7,436 bases of DNA, from the NCBI GenBank assembly GCA_964652825.1, contig CAZZCU010000053.1:1-7436 (forward strand), read 5' to 3'. A program made the position numbers and the translations under genes. How positions within the stretch are numbered: the first letter of the stretch is position 1; each line of letters opens with the position of its first letter. Below, one piece after another: positions 1-6,771 of the stretch. The notes beneath the pieces were generated by a model that searched no databases, had not been told where the DNA came from, and saw only the letters and a list, made by a program, of their open reading frames with translations. The DNA is from CAZZCU01 sp964652825 (GTDB taxonomy: Bacteria; Bdellovibrionota_B; Oligoflexia; Oligoflexales; CAZZCU01).

Positions 1-664
1 GTCCCGGCATACGCCGCCGCAACTCGGTGTAGGTATCATTTTCATAAGTCAGGCAGCAAAGCAGTCGCCCACAACCGCCCGAGACTTTGCTTGGATTGAG
101 GGCAAGGTTCTGATTCTTTGCCATCTTGATCGAGACCGGCACAAACTCGCGCAGAAAACTCGAGCAGCAGTACTCGCGGCCGCAGATACCAACCCCACCC
201 ACCAGTTTGGCTTCGTCACGCGCGCCAACTTGTTTTAACTCCACGCGCGCCTTCAAGCCACCGGCCAGGTCCTTAACCAAATCACGAAAATCAACGCGAC
301 CAGGCGCCGAGAAAAAAATGATTACTTTGTTACCGCCGAATTGAACCTCGGCTTTCAGCACACGCATGTCGAGACCCAGACGGGCGATACGATCTTTGGA
401 AAATTCTTCGGCCTTCTCCGGCGTTAACTTGCCTGCGGGGTCAAGATCACGCTCGCTGGCGATTCGCAAAATCGGTTTTAAGGCGCTATCACCGTAGGTA
501 TTTTTTTCGACATACTTCAGCATCGCGACTTTGGCGAGGCTGGGGCCGCGCTCAGTTTCCACGACAACGCTGTCACCAACTTTAAGCCGATTATTCAGCG
601 CGTTGAAATCGTATATTTTCCCGGCACGGCGAAATTGAACGCCGACGACATTGACAAAATCCAT
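1..664 (-). CDS. ricT: PSP1-domain protein, RicT/YaaT family (3' end cut by window)
   Basis: Reading leftward from ATG at 664-662 gives 221 uninterrupted codons that run off the window edge, so the C-terminus is missing (Bacillus YaaT/RicT is about 275 residues). The diagnostic PSP1 signature is clear: GICGREYCCSSF at residues 159-170, then VSIKMAKNQNLALNPSKVSG, then GGCGRLLCCLTYEND. The conserved cysteines are C161, C166, C167, C198, C203 and C204. In Bacillus, RicT works with RicA and RicF in a complex that carries Fe-S clusters and affects RNase Y maturation of mRNA and sporulation or biofilm phosphorelays. In Gram-negatives the role is largely undefined, so only the family is certain here. 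The gene starts 29 bp after the holB stop and no promoter is visible between them, which implies co-transcription with tmk and holB. The ribosome binding site is weak (AGAAG about 10 bases upstream). Confidence 0.93.
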   Translation of the reverse strand, partial: MDFVNVVGVQFRRAGKIYDFNALNNRLKVGDSVVVETERGPSLAKVAMLKYVEKNTYGDSALKPILRIASERDLDPAGKLTPEKAEEFSKDRIARLGLDMRVLKAEVQFGGNKVIIFFSAPGRVDFRDLVKDLAGGLKARVELKQVGARDEAKLVGGVGICGREYCCSSFLREFVPVSIKMAKNQNLALNPSKVSGGCGRLLCCLTYENDTYTELRRRMPG

Positions 665-693
665 ATAGCTTGCACTTCTGCATTGCTGCGTTA

Positions 694-1701
694 TCAGGCG
701 CCATCACCAGTCAGAGTTTCCACCGCCAACTGTGTGTTCAGCGCAACTTTGTGTCGCACCGCATAACGGCGCAACACGGACAAAATCTCCCGTCGCTGGC
801 GTAAAGCCCTTAAGTCGGCTCCGCTCAAAACGGGATCACTGTGTAAGCACTTAACATAATCACGATTTAAAAGTATCTCAACCTCTTTGACGATCGTCGC
901 CAGACTTTGCGACCGATTGCGGCCAAGTTCCTCGGCCATGGCGATAATCGCCGCCGGCGCTGACATCTGAAACAACCTTTCGAGCTCCCGGGCCAAATCC
1001 AACTCGCCGGCTCCCTGCTCAAGCAAGCGTATCGCTCCGCCTGGCGCACCACCAGCACGGATCAACGCTTGCTCCACGTCCGTCCCGGACGCGCTGACAC
1101 CGAGTTTGGCCAGAGCCGCCATGACTATGCCAACCGCCTGGTCGCGCGCCGGCGGCTCGATATGAACCCGCACCGCGCGTGAACGGATGGTATCGGGAAT
1201 CTGGCGATAATTGCTGCTGGTCATAAGCACCAATGCCCCACGTGGAAGCTCTTCCAGGGTTTTAAGCAGTCTGGCCGCCGCTTGTGGACTCAGGCGCTCC
1301 GCATCAATAATTACCGCGGTACGGTACAACGGCCGCGTGCCGCCAACCGACGTACCACCCGCGCAAATCGCCAGGTGCTCACCCAGGGCATCGACATCCT
1401 CGCGCTTGAGCACTGCCTGTCCGACCGGATCCAGCCAATACACCTCAGGATGCTGGTGGCGTCGTAGCAAAATGCATTCACCGCAGGTCCCACAAGCACT
1501 GCCGCTGTCGCAATAAAGCCCCGCCAGGAAACCGGCAACAAACGCTGGTTTTGCGAGGCCGGCCCGACCCTCTAGCAAAAGGCAAGGCGGCAAAGTCGCT
1601 CCCATCGCTAACCGCGTGAGGCGTTGCGCAACCTCCTCGTAGCCGATCAGATGATCCCAGGCCAAAAATGTTTCTGTCGCTGTTGTGGTTTTCTTAGCCA
1701 A
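694..1701 (-). CDS. holB: DNA polymerase III subunit delta' (clamp loader)
   Basis: From the TTG at 1701-1699 this encodes 335 residues, the usual size of delta' (E. coli HolB is 334). Delta' is the stator of the clamp loader that opens and loads the beta clamp. The AAA+ landmarks are present but degenerate, as expected of a non-hydrolysing subunit. The P-loop equivalent is GRAGLAKPA (residues 45-53), with Pro after the Lys. The Walker B position reads VIIDAERLS (130-138). LLKTLEELP (145-153) matches the conserved LLKTLEEPP block, and the SRC motif is SRA (174-176). A zinc module has C64, C70, C73 and C76 (C-x5-C-x2-C-x2-C, with a shorter first spacer than E. coli). TTG was chosen because AGGGG lies 5 bases upstream and the resulting overlap with tmk is 8 bases. 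GTG at 1716 is an alternative. The open frame extends to an ATG at 1767, but those extra residues lie inside tmk and look unlike the family. Confidence 0.92.
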   Translation of the reverse strand: MAKKTTTATETFLAWDHLIGYEEVAQRLTRLAMGATLPPCLLLEGRAGLAKPAFVAGFLAGLYCDSGSACGTCGECILLRRHQHPEVYWLDPVGQAVLKREDVDALGEHLAICAGGTSVGGTRPLYRTAVIIDAERLSPQAAARLLKTLEELPRGALVLMTSSNYRQIPDTIRSRAVRVHIEPPARDQAVGIVMAALAKLGVSASGTDVEQALIRAGGAPGGAIRLLEQGAGELDLARELERLFQMSAPAAIIAMAEELGRNRSQSLATIVKEVEILLNRDYVKCLHSDPVLSGADLRALRQRREILSVLRRYAVRHKVALNTQLAVETLTGDGA

Positions 1702-2362
1702 GCCAACCCCTAACACGCAAAGCCTGCATGCCTTCCTCAACCATGGTTTTAGAATCATTCGTAGCATTAATCACTAAAAAGCGCTCCGGAGTTTCTTCGG
1801 CTAAATGCCGAAACGCTTCGCGCAACCGCTCATGCGATTCGCGTCCGGCTAGATCAAAGCGGCTAATGTCGGACTGATCCTTGTTGGCTTGGTGGCGCTG
1901 CTGCAAACGCTTGAGCGAGACGTCCACCGGACAGTCGAGCAAAAAGGTCAAATGGGGGTGCACATTATCGACGGAGGCAACGATGATGTCATCAATCTGC
2001 CGACGTGCCAAAGCTCCGAGAATACCTTGATAAGCACGAGTGGAATCATAAAACCGATCGCAAACCACCCAATCACCGCGCTGCAACGCTGGCTTGATTT
2101 TAACCTGAACATGCTGCGCGCGCGCCGCCGACACCACCAGTAATTCGGTCATCGGGAACAATGGATCGCTGGCCGGTGGTCGCACGAAGATCTGTCGCAA
2201 CGCATCAGCAACCGGGGTACCGCCCGGCTCCCGCGTGGCGATCACCTGGTACGATCCCAGATAGGTACGCAACTGCTCAATCAGCAAAGCCGCGAACGAT
2301 GACTTACCAACCCCTTCGCCACCTTCAATAGTGATAAAAATTCCTGGTTTGGCCGAACCCAT
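1694..2362 (-). CDS. tmk: thymidylate kinase (dTMP kinase)
   Basis: This 222-residue protein has the full dTMP kinase motif set. The P-loop is GGEGVGKSS (residues 14-22), TREPGGTP (43-50) binds substrate, and DRFYDST-RAYQG (102-113) is the DR[FY] block for nucleotide and magnesium handling. A basic lid segment near the C-terminal third reads QRHQANKDQSDISRFD. The enzyme phosphorylates dTMP to dTDP with ATP in the cytoplasm, the committed kinase step for dTTP. The length is slightly above the usual 205-215. The ATG at 2362-2360 is supported by GAGAG six bases upstream. It is the first gene of a leftward operon; its last bases overlap the start of holB, so the two are probably translationally coupled. 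Pairing of tmk with holB is widespread in bacteria, and adding a PSP1 gene is typical of Firmicutes and deltaproteobacterial lineages. Confidence 0.97.
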   Translation of the reverse strand: MGSAKPGIFITIEGGEGVGKSSFAALLIEQLRTYLGSYQVIATREPGGTPVADALRQIFVRPPASDPLFPMTELLVVSAARAQHVQVKIKPALQRGDWVVCDRFYDSTRAYQGILGALARRQIDDIIVASVDNVHPHLTFLLDCPVDVSLKRLQQRHQANKDQSDISRFDLAGRESHERLREAFRHLAEETPERFLVINATNDSKTMVEEGMQALRVRGWLG

Positions 2363-2439
2363 GCCGAACTCTCTAGATGTTGAAAATCACAGCTATAAAT
2401 CGAATATTCAAAACTAATCCAAAAATCTTCATGACGCCA

Positions 2440-2526
2440 TGGCAAAACCACGGAAAGTTGTCGGTGAAAATCCGAATGTAGTCTGAGTCTGGGCGGATTA
2501 TTAGCGGAAAATTTTTGGCAAAACCA
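2440..2526. repeat. 11-bp direct repeat pair (2440-2450 and 2516-2526)
   Basis: TGGCAAAACCA occurs at both positions, 76 bp apart start to start, within the divergent promoter region. It could be a pair of regulator-binding sites. The two copies have different flanks, so they are not parts of a longer duplication. Confidence 0.4.
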
Positions 2527-2539
2527 TCGCCAGCCCTTC

Positions 2540-2555
2540 AATTTCCCGAGAAATT
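2540..2555. repeat. short inverted repeat upstream of the kinase gene
   Basis: AATTTC-CCGA-GAAATT is a perfect 6-bp dyad with a 4-base centre, about 50 bp before the kinase ATG. A dimeric DNA-binding protein could use it as an operator. There is no independent support. Confidence 0.3.
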
Positions 2556-2605
2556 TCCGATGACTAAGAGAACCTTTACTTGCAAAAAAACACTACTGGA
2601 TCGTC

Positions 2606-4528
2606 ATGGCGAATAGCTCGCATTACATTTTGAGCAAACGCATCGCACGCGGTGGAATGGCGGAGATTTATCTTGCCAAAGCTGTCGGCGAAGACGGTTT
2701 TCAACGTATCTGTGCCGTCAAACGCATCCTGCCGCACTATTCGCAAGACAAAGAATTCGTCGAGATGTTTCGTGATGAAGCGCATATTTGCAAACGCCTG
2801 CAGCACGGCAACATCGTGCAGGTTTTTGACTTCAAGGAAGTCGAGGGCTCCTACGCATTAATCATGGAGTTCGTCGACGGCTCCGATCTGCGCTCGGTAC
2901 TCGCTGCTTGCGAAGCCGCCAAAGTACGTTTGTCGGTACCGATGGTTGTTTATCTCATTGCCGAATCAGCACGCGGTCTACATTACGCGCACACGAAAGT
3001 TGATGAAGTTACCGGCAAACCTCTGGAAATCGTGCATCGCGATATTTCGCCGCAAAATATCCTCGTCAGCTTTGAGGGCGAAATCAAAATCACCGACTTT
3101 GGTATCGCCGACGCTGACTCCTCGCATAAAAGCAACGAAACCCGTCCCGGGATCGTCAAAGGCAAGTATTCGTACATGAGTCCGGAACAAGTCGCCGCCA
3201 AATCGCTCGATGCGCGCTCGGATGTTTTCAGCTTGTGCATCGTCTTGTGGGAAGCATTGGCAATGCGGCGGCTATTCTCGGCCGACAGCGACGTGCAGAT
3301 TATCAAGAAGGTTCAGGAATGTGATATCTCGCATCACCTGCCAGATTTAAATAAAGATGTCGACGAAGAACTATACACACTTGTCATGCGCGGCCTGAAT
3401 AAAGATCGCAAGAAACGCCAGCAAACCGCTGGCGCGCTCGAAAAAGAACTGCGCAAATATCTACACACCAAATATCCGGATTTCACTCCCAGCGAAGTCG
3501 CCGGCTTTCTGAAGCAGTTATTGAAAGCCAAACGCGAAGAAAGCTCACAGGAAATCAAGCGCACTCTAACCAGCGAAGTTCCAGCAGCATTGCCGACATC
3601 GACACCCGCTGCCATGAGCATCGCTGACAACAACAATACACCGCCCGACAGCTCGGCACGTGATATCGCACAGCAAACACCAGCCAGCGGCTGGCGCGAA
3701 ATCAACCTGACTCTCGATGAAAAAGATAATGCGCCGCTGGCGATGGCCAAGACCAACCTCCGCAATGGCAGCGGCGGCAGCATGATGACTGCGAAGCCAA
3801 GTAACCATGGTACCGGCCTGAATGCCCCAGGCATGGCCACGACCGGCACCAATGCCAACGGACTTTATACCGGCTACAATACCGGCATCCAACGTTACCG
3901 CATGCGTCAGGGTCGTAAGAGTAATAAATCATTATGGACAATCGTTGCAACATTGGTTCTGACGCTAGCTGGCGTGGCGATGTTCGCGCAACAACACTTC
4001 AGCGCCCGCGACGGTCAGCCCGCAAAAATCACCATTCAATCTTTCCCTGAGCGCGTACGCATCAAAGTTGACGGCAAAGACCTCGCGCGTGGCAGCTATG
4101 TAAATACGCCGCGGCATTTTGATATTTCTCCCGGCTCGCATACGATTCAAATCAGTCGCGAGAATTATCTACCAGAAACCGTGACCACATCTATCGAACC
4201 AGGCGAAACCACACGTCTCGATAAGATCATTCTCAAAGAAGACCCGTCGGTACGTTTTGCACCGACACGTATTCAGAGCAACAAGCGTGTGTACTTCAGT
4301 ATCAACCGCGGTTATATCACCGGCACCACGCCAGCGGCGCTCAACGATCTCGCTTACGGTATAACGCATACCATCACTGCTTATCCGAACTACCCGAAAA
4401 ACACCGACTCCTTCGCCTGCAATTTTGTTCCGCGTGCATCCTCAACGAAAGTTCCCTATATTGTGCAGCTGGATGCAGGAAAACCTGGCAGTCCATCGCA
4501 GTGCAAGCTAATGTCTCCGGAAAAGTAA
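2606..4528 (+). CDS. transmembrane Ser/Thr protein kinase with extracytoplasmic PEGA domains
   Basis: The 640-residue protein starts with a complete Hanks-type kinase domain (about 7-285). It has a Gly-rich loop IARGGMAEIY (13-22), ATP-anchoring Lys in AVKRI (K39), helix-C Glu (E58), catalytic HRD (144-146) with N151, DFG (164-166), SPE in place of APE (192-194) and the helix-F Asp (D206). All catalytic residues are present, so it should be active. A Ser/Thr/Asn/Gly-rich linker follows (about 310-440), then one hydrophobic helix (about 442-461) preceded by basic residues, placing the N-terminus inside. Outside lie a PEGA domain (about 473-543) with VRIKVDGKDLARG and SPGSHTIQISRENY, and a second PEGA-like repeat (about 552-600) with VYFSINRGYITGTTPA. 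Two late cysteines (C605, C633) could form a disulfide. This architecture is common in myxobacteria and relatives. The sensed signal and substrates are unknown. It is probably co-transcribed with the reductase 15 bp downstream. Confidence 0.93.
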   Translation: MANSSHYILSKRIARGGMAEIYLAKAVGEDGFQRICAVKRILPHYSQDKEFVEMFRDEAHICKRLQHGNIVQVFDFKEVEGSYALIMEFVDGSDLRSVLAACEAAKVRLSVPMVVYLIAESARGLHYAHTKVDEVTGKPLEIVHRDISPQNILVSFEGEIKITDFGIADADSSHKSNETRPGIVKGKYSYMSPEQVAAKSLDARSDVFSLCIVLWEALAMRRLFSADSDVQIIKKVQECDISHHLPDLNKDVDEELYTLVMRGLNKDRKKRQQTAGALEKELRKYLHTKYPDFTPSEVAGFLKQLLKAKREESSQEIKRTLTSEVPAALPTSTPAAMSIADNNNTPPDSSARDIAQQTPASGWREINLTLDEKDNAPLAMAKTNLRNGSGGSMMTAKPSNHGTGLNAPGMATTGTNANGLYTGYNTGIQRYRMRQGRKSNKSLWTIVATLVLTLAGVAMFAQQHFSARDGQPAKITIQSFPERVRIKVDGKDLARGSYVNTPRHFDISPGSHTIQISRENYLPETVTTSIEPGETTRLDKIILKEDPSVRFAPTRIQSNKRVYFSINRGYITGTTPAALNDLAYGITHTITAYPNYPKNTDSFACNFVPRASSTKVPYIVQLDAGKPGSPSQCKLMSPEK

Positions 4529-4543
4529 TTTAGGGAACTAACG

Positions 4544-5242
4544 GTGCCGGAACAACAAACCGCAGAAATTACCGCTATCGATACTATCGGCGTCAAGTAC
4601 CTGGCGCTAACCTTGTCCCCTGAACGACCGCTGCGCCATCAGGCCGGACAACATCTGATTGTGACATTTAACGATAACCACGGTGCCTTTGAGCGTCCCT
4701 ATTCGATCGCGTCGGCGGCACGGGCTGACGGCAGCTTCGATCTTTGTCTGCTGACGGTGGGCGATACGCGCGCCACCGATATTCTCGTCGGTCGTAAAAT
4801 CGGCGACACACTGCAAATCGGCAAGCCACGCGGTCAATTCGTGCTGGACGATACAGGCGTCGCCGTACCACGTGTATTTGTCGCCGGCGGCTCGGGCATT
4901 GCGCCGTTGCGTGCGATGCTGCAAGAGTTAACCGATCACTGGCGACGGCCATGTCCGACACCAACAACATTGGTCTATGGCTGCGACGACTTTTTACATG
5001 TGCCATATTACAAAGAGCTGCAAAGCTTTGCCGGCAAGACCAACCATTTTGACCTATGGGTTTATGCCCGCCACAACCCGACTCCGCCATGCCGGCAGGG
5101 TATTGTAACTGACAAATTAATGGAAATAGTTGCCGTAAATGCACGCTATTATCTATGTGGGCCACCGACGATGCTGCAAACGGCGCGAACGCTCCTATTA
5201 CAAAAAGGCGTCAAGGAACAGTTCATATTTTCTGAAACCTAA
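4544..5242 (+). CDS. FAD/NAD(P)-binding oxidoreductase, ferredoxin-NADP reductase family
   Basis: This single-domain flavoprotein of 232 residues matches Fre/Fpr-sized members. RPYSIAS (51-57) is the FAD-binding RxYS motif. PRGQFVL (95-101) ends the FAD-binding barrel. VAGGSGIAPLRAM (113-125) is the nucleotide-binding glycine motif, and CGPPTM (205-210) is the conserved C-terminal NAD(P) motif. It transfers electrons between NAD(P)H and an acceptor such as a flavin, ferredoxin or flavodoxin; the acceptor cannot be read from the sequence. There is no 2Fe-2S ferredoxin domain and no C-terminal cysteine cluster, which argues against PyrK and against oxygenase reductases with fused ferredoxin. 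The GTG start is supported by AGGGA seven bases upstream. It follows the kinase stop by 15 bp, so the two are likely one transcript. No terminator is visible after its stop. Confidence 0.9.
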   Translation: MPEQQTAEITAIDTIGVKYLALTLSPERPLRHQAGQHLIVTFNDNHGAFERPYSIASAARADGSFDLCLLTVGDTRATDILVGRKIGDTLQIGKPRGQFVLDDTGVAVPRVFVAGGSGIAPLRAMLQELTDHWRRPCPTPTTLVYGCDDFLHVPYYKELQSFAGKTNHFDLWVYARHNPTPPCRQGIVTDKLMEIVAVNARYYLCGPPTMLQTARTLLLQKGVKEQFIFSET

Positions 5243-5267
5243 GCACAACAACGCCTTCCTCGATTCA

Positions 5268-5276
5268 TGTTATAAT
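5268..5276 (+). promoter_or_regulatory. extended -10 promoter for the caspase-like gene
   Basis: TGTTATAAT is a perfect extended -10 element (TG, one base, TATAAT). It lies about 67 bp before the ATG at 5344 and 25 bp after the reductase stop. No good -35 hexamer sits at the right distance, which extended -10 promoters tolerate. It suggests this gene has its own transcription start and a 5' leader of roughly 60 bases. Confidence 0.6.
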
Positions 5277-5332
5277 ATTTCATAGCTCCAACAAGCAAAC
5301 TCACGACTACCAAAACCTCGACGACTCCGGGA

Positions 5333-5338
5333 AAGGAG
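5333..5338 (+). promoter_or_regulatory. strong ribosome binding site for the caspase-like gene
   Basis: AAGGAG lies five bases upstream of the ATG at 5344. It is the strongest Shine-Dalgarno match in the window and fixes the start codon. Confidence 0.8.
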
Positions 5339-5343
5339 AACCG

Positions 5344-6762
5344 ATGACGCGCGCCTTTTTTAGCAACCTCAGCGCCACAACAATTTTGACGCTCACTGGC
5401 CTGTCAACAACACTATCGTCGCCCGTACTTGCCTATGACATCGGCGGTTACGCGGTCAGCAAACATAAAAACTGCGGCGCCAGCAATCTACCGGGCACCA
5501 CCGCGGAGATGCATAAATTTTTCGGCAGCAGTGAGTTCCCCAAAGACGCGCGCAAAAATTTTCTTTGGGTGGATGCTGATGTTCATCAAGATGAGTGGCA
5601 GGCAGACGGCGATTATCGACCAAATGCAACGACTGCCAATAAATTTAACGGCGTCGATGCTTCGGCAATCAGTTACATAGCGAGTCACGGCGTCACCAGC
5701 AAAGGTGTTTACACCGCGTTGATGGGTACTACGCGCTATGGCGGTTGCTCGGCAAAGTCAAACAGCATGCTGCTTGGCGATACGGCGGTGCGTTATCTGA
5801 TTTTATCGACCTGTCAGGGCTTAAAAATAGGTACTGGTGACGCACCAACACGACCGGGTGAAAATCCGTCGCAAACCTGGCAAAAAAGCGCGGCCGGCCT
5901 GCAATGCATTCTCGGCTATTCAAACAACATGGCTGATCAGGACAGTTATGGCGCCGATTTTCTAAAAATATGGCGCGCACAAGCCGAGACGATTTCCGGT
6001 GCCTTCTTTAAAGCCTCGCGTGCCGCCTCGTATGCGAATATCCCGGTAACCTTGTGCTTCGGTGCATCCAGCGAAGAGGCCATGAGCAAGATCACCGAGG
6101 ACAAAACCTGGCGTGAGGACATCGCCAACACAGCTGCTTCGGCCTGGGTGTACGAGCGACCACGCCGCATTGTTCCNNNNNNNNNNNNNNNNNNNNNNNN
6201 NNNNNNNNNNNNNNNNNNNNNNNNNNNNNNNNNNNNNNNNNNNNNNNNNNNNNNNNNNNNNNNNNNNNNNNNNNNNGCCCGTTCCTTTATCAATCAGTAT
6301 GAACTCGCTCAGGCTAATGATGTTTTGCAGGCCACCTACATCATCGACGCAGTTGCTGGCGATATACGCGGTGACCAGAAAGTTCTGCGCAAGACCGTGG
6401 TCTTTCATCAAAACATCCAGCAGCTGACGCCGCTGCAACAAATCGGCAGCGTCGAGATCGCGGTCGAAGCCTCGGGTCAGATCAGTGCCTTCACCTGGGC
6501 ATTGCGTGATTTTACGGCGGTCGCACCCGACAGAACGATCGCCGTTCCGAACACGCTTATCGAGACCGCAAAAGACGCCGCCCTAGCCTCCTGGCGTCAA
6601 CGTTTCCCTGGAGCTAAAATCACCTGGGAATCATCCCAGGCCGGCTATAATGCCGGGAGCTGGAACACCCCAAAGGATTCCGCGGACTTAGTTATCCAAA
6701 CATGGGCATCGATCAGCGAAGGCAACTTCACCCGACGCTATCTTCATACTTACCAACCGTAA
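5344..6762 (+). CDS. secreted caspase-like (clan CD type) protein, interrupted by an assembly gap
   Basis: The protein begins with a Sec signal peptide (hydrophobic core about 10-28, likely cleavage after PVLA at residue 30), so it is exported. Two hydrophobic strands end in AISYIASHG (H115) and RYLILSTCQGL (C157). This is the block-His-Gly and block-Cys arrangement of caspase, gingipain and metacaspase folds, with 42 residues between His and Cys, in the family range. The mature part has several further cysteines (C44, C135, C189) that may form disulfides. It may belong to the uncharacterised DUF6345-type group, recalled from memory and unverified. A cysteine peptidase is plausible but unproven. 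The 100 N at 6177-6276 remove an unknown number of residues after about 278. The reading frame happens to agree on both sides, so one gene is likely, but two genes cannot be excluded. The 162 residues after the gap look like a separate beta-rich domain. Confidence 0.72.
   Translation: MTRAFFSNLSATTILTLTGLSTTLSSPVLAYDIGGYAVSKHKNCGASNLPGTTAEMHKFFGSSEFPKDARKNFLWVDADVHQDEWQADGDYRPNATTANKFNGVDASAISYIASHGVTSKGVYTALMGTTRYGGCSAKSNSMLLGDTAVRYLILSTCQGLKIGTGDAPTRPGENPSQTWQKSAAGLQCILGYSNNMADQDSYGADFLKIWRAQAETISGAFFKASRAASYANIPVTLCFGASSEEAMSKITEDKTWREDIANTAASAWVYERPRRIVXXXXXXXXXXXXXXXXXXXXXXXXXXXXXXXXXXARSFINQYELAQANDVLQATYIIDAVAGDIRGDQKVLRKTVVFHQNIQQLTPLQQIGSVEIAVEASGQISAFTWALRDFTAVAPDRTIAVPNTLIETAKDAALASWRQRFPGAKITWESSQAGYNAGSWNTPKDSADLVIQTWASISEGNFTRRYLHTYQP
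6177..6276. other. assembly gap (100 N)
   Basis: A run of exactly 100 N, the usual placeholder for a scaffold join of unknown length. It lies inside the caspase-like gene. Distances and residue numbers across it are nominal. Confidence 0.97.
6623..6656 (+). repeat. two back-to-back perfect hairpins near the 3' end of the caspase-like gene
   Basis: CCTGGGA-ATCA-TCCCAGG (6623-6640) is immediately followed by CCGGC-TATAAT-GCCGG (6641-6656). Both are perfect inverted repeats with 4- and 6-base loops, within coding sequence. The second loop is an exact -10 hexamer, but no matching -35 is visible 16-18 bases upstream. They could be a coincidence of codon choice, an RNA stability or pausing element, or part of a promoter for xseA. 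Confidence 0.5.
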
Positions 6763-6771
6763 GTAGTTGAG

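Larger units (their letters stand above)
2363..2605. promoter_or_regulatory. divergent intergenic region between tmk and the kinase gene
   Basis: This 243-bp AT-rich stretch must carry promoters for both the leftward tmk operon and the rightward kinase gene. I see no strong consensus -35/-10 pair. On the minus strand a weak candidate lies just upstream of tmk (TTGGAT, 17-base spacer, TTTATA). It contains an exact 11-base direct repeat, TGGCAAAACCA, at 2440-2450 and 2516-2526. It also contains a short inverted repeat, AATTTC-CCGA-GAAATT, at 2540-2555. Either could be an operator, but both are short enough to arise by chance. The kinase start has only a weak GGA five bases upstream of its ATG. 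Confidence 0.5.

Noticed and set aside
126..344. Plus-strand 72-codon open frame in the first 350 bases
   Set aside because: It is antisense to the conserved PSP1 coding sequence.
1702..1767. N-terminal extension of HolB starting at the ATG at 1767
   Set aside because: The extra 22 residues lie wholly inside tmk, have no ribosome binding site and lie outside the usual delta' length.
2281..2541. 86-codon minus-strand frame covering the tmk upstream region
   Set aside because: It overlaps the tmk P-loop coding region in another frame, has no ribosome binding site and no recognisable similarity.
3334..3858. 174-codon open frame on the minus strand inside the kinase gene
   Set aside because: It lies antisense to the kinase linker and C-lobe, its composition is the mirror of the coding strand, and it shows no recognisable motif.
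4668..5165. 165-codon open frame on the minus strand inside the reductase gene
   Set aside because: It lies fully antisense to a gene with clear FAD and NAD motifs. The translation is rich in Arg, His and Cys, typical of a shadow frame.
4544..5242. Dihydroorotate dehydrogenase electron-transfer subunit (PyrK)
   Set aside because: The C-terminal cysteine cluster for a 2Fe-2S centre is absent and no pyrimidine genes are adjacent.
5962..6441. Minus-strand open frame crossing the N gap
   Set aside because: It is only open because N codons cannot be stops, and it is antisense to the caspase-like gene.
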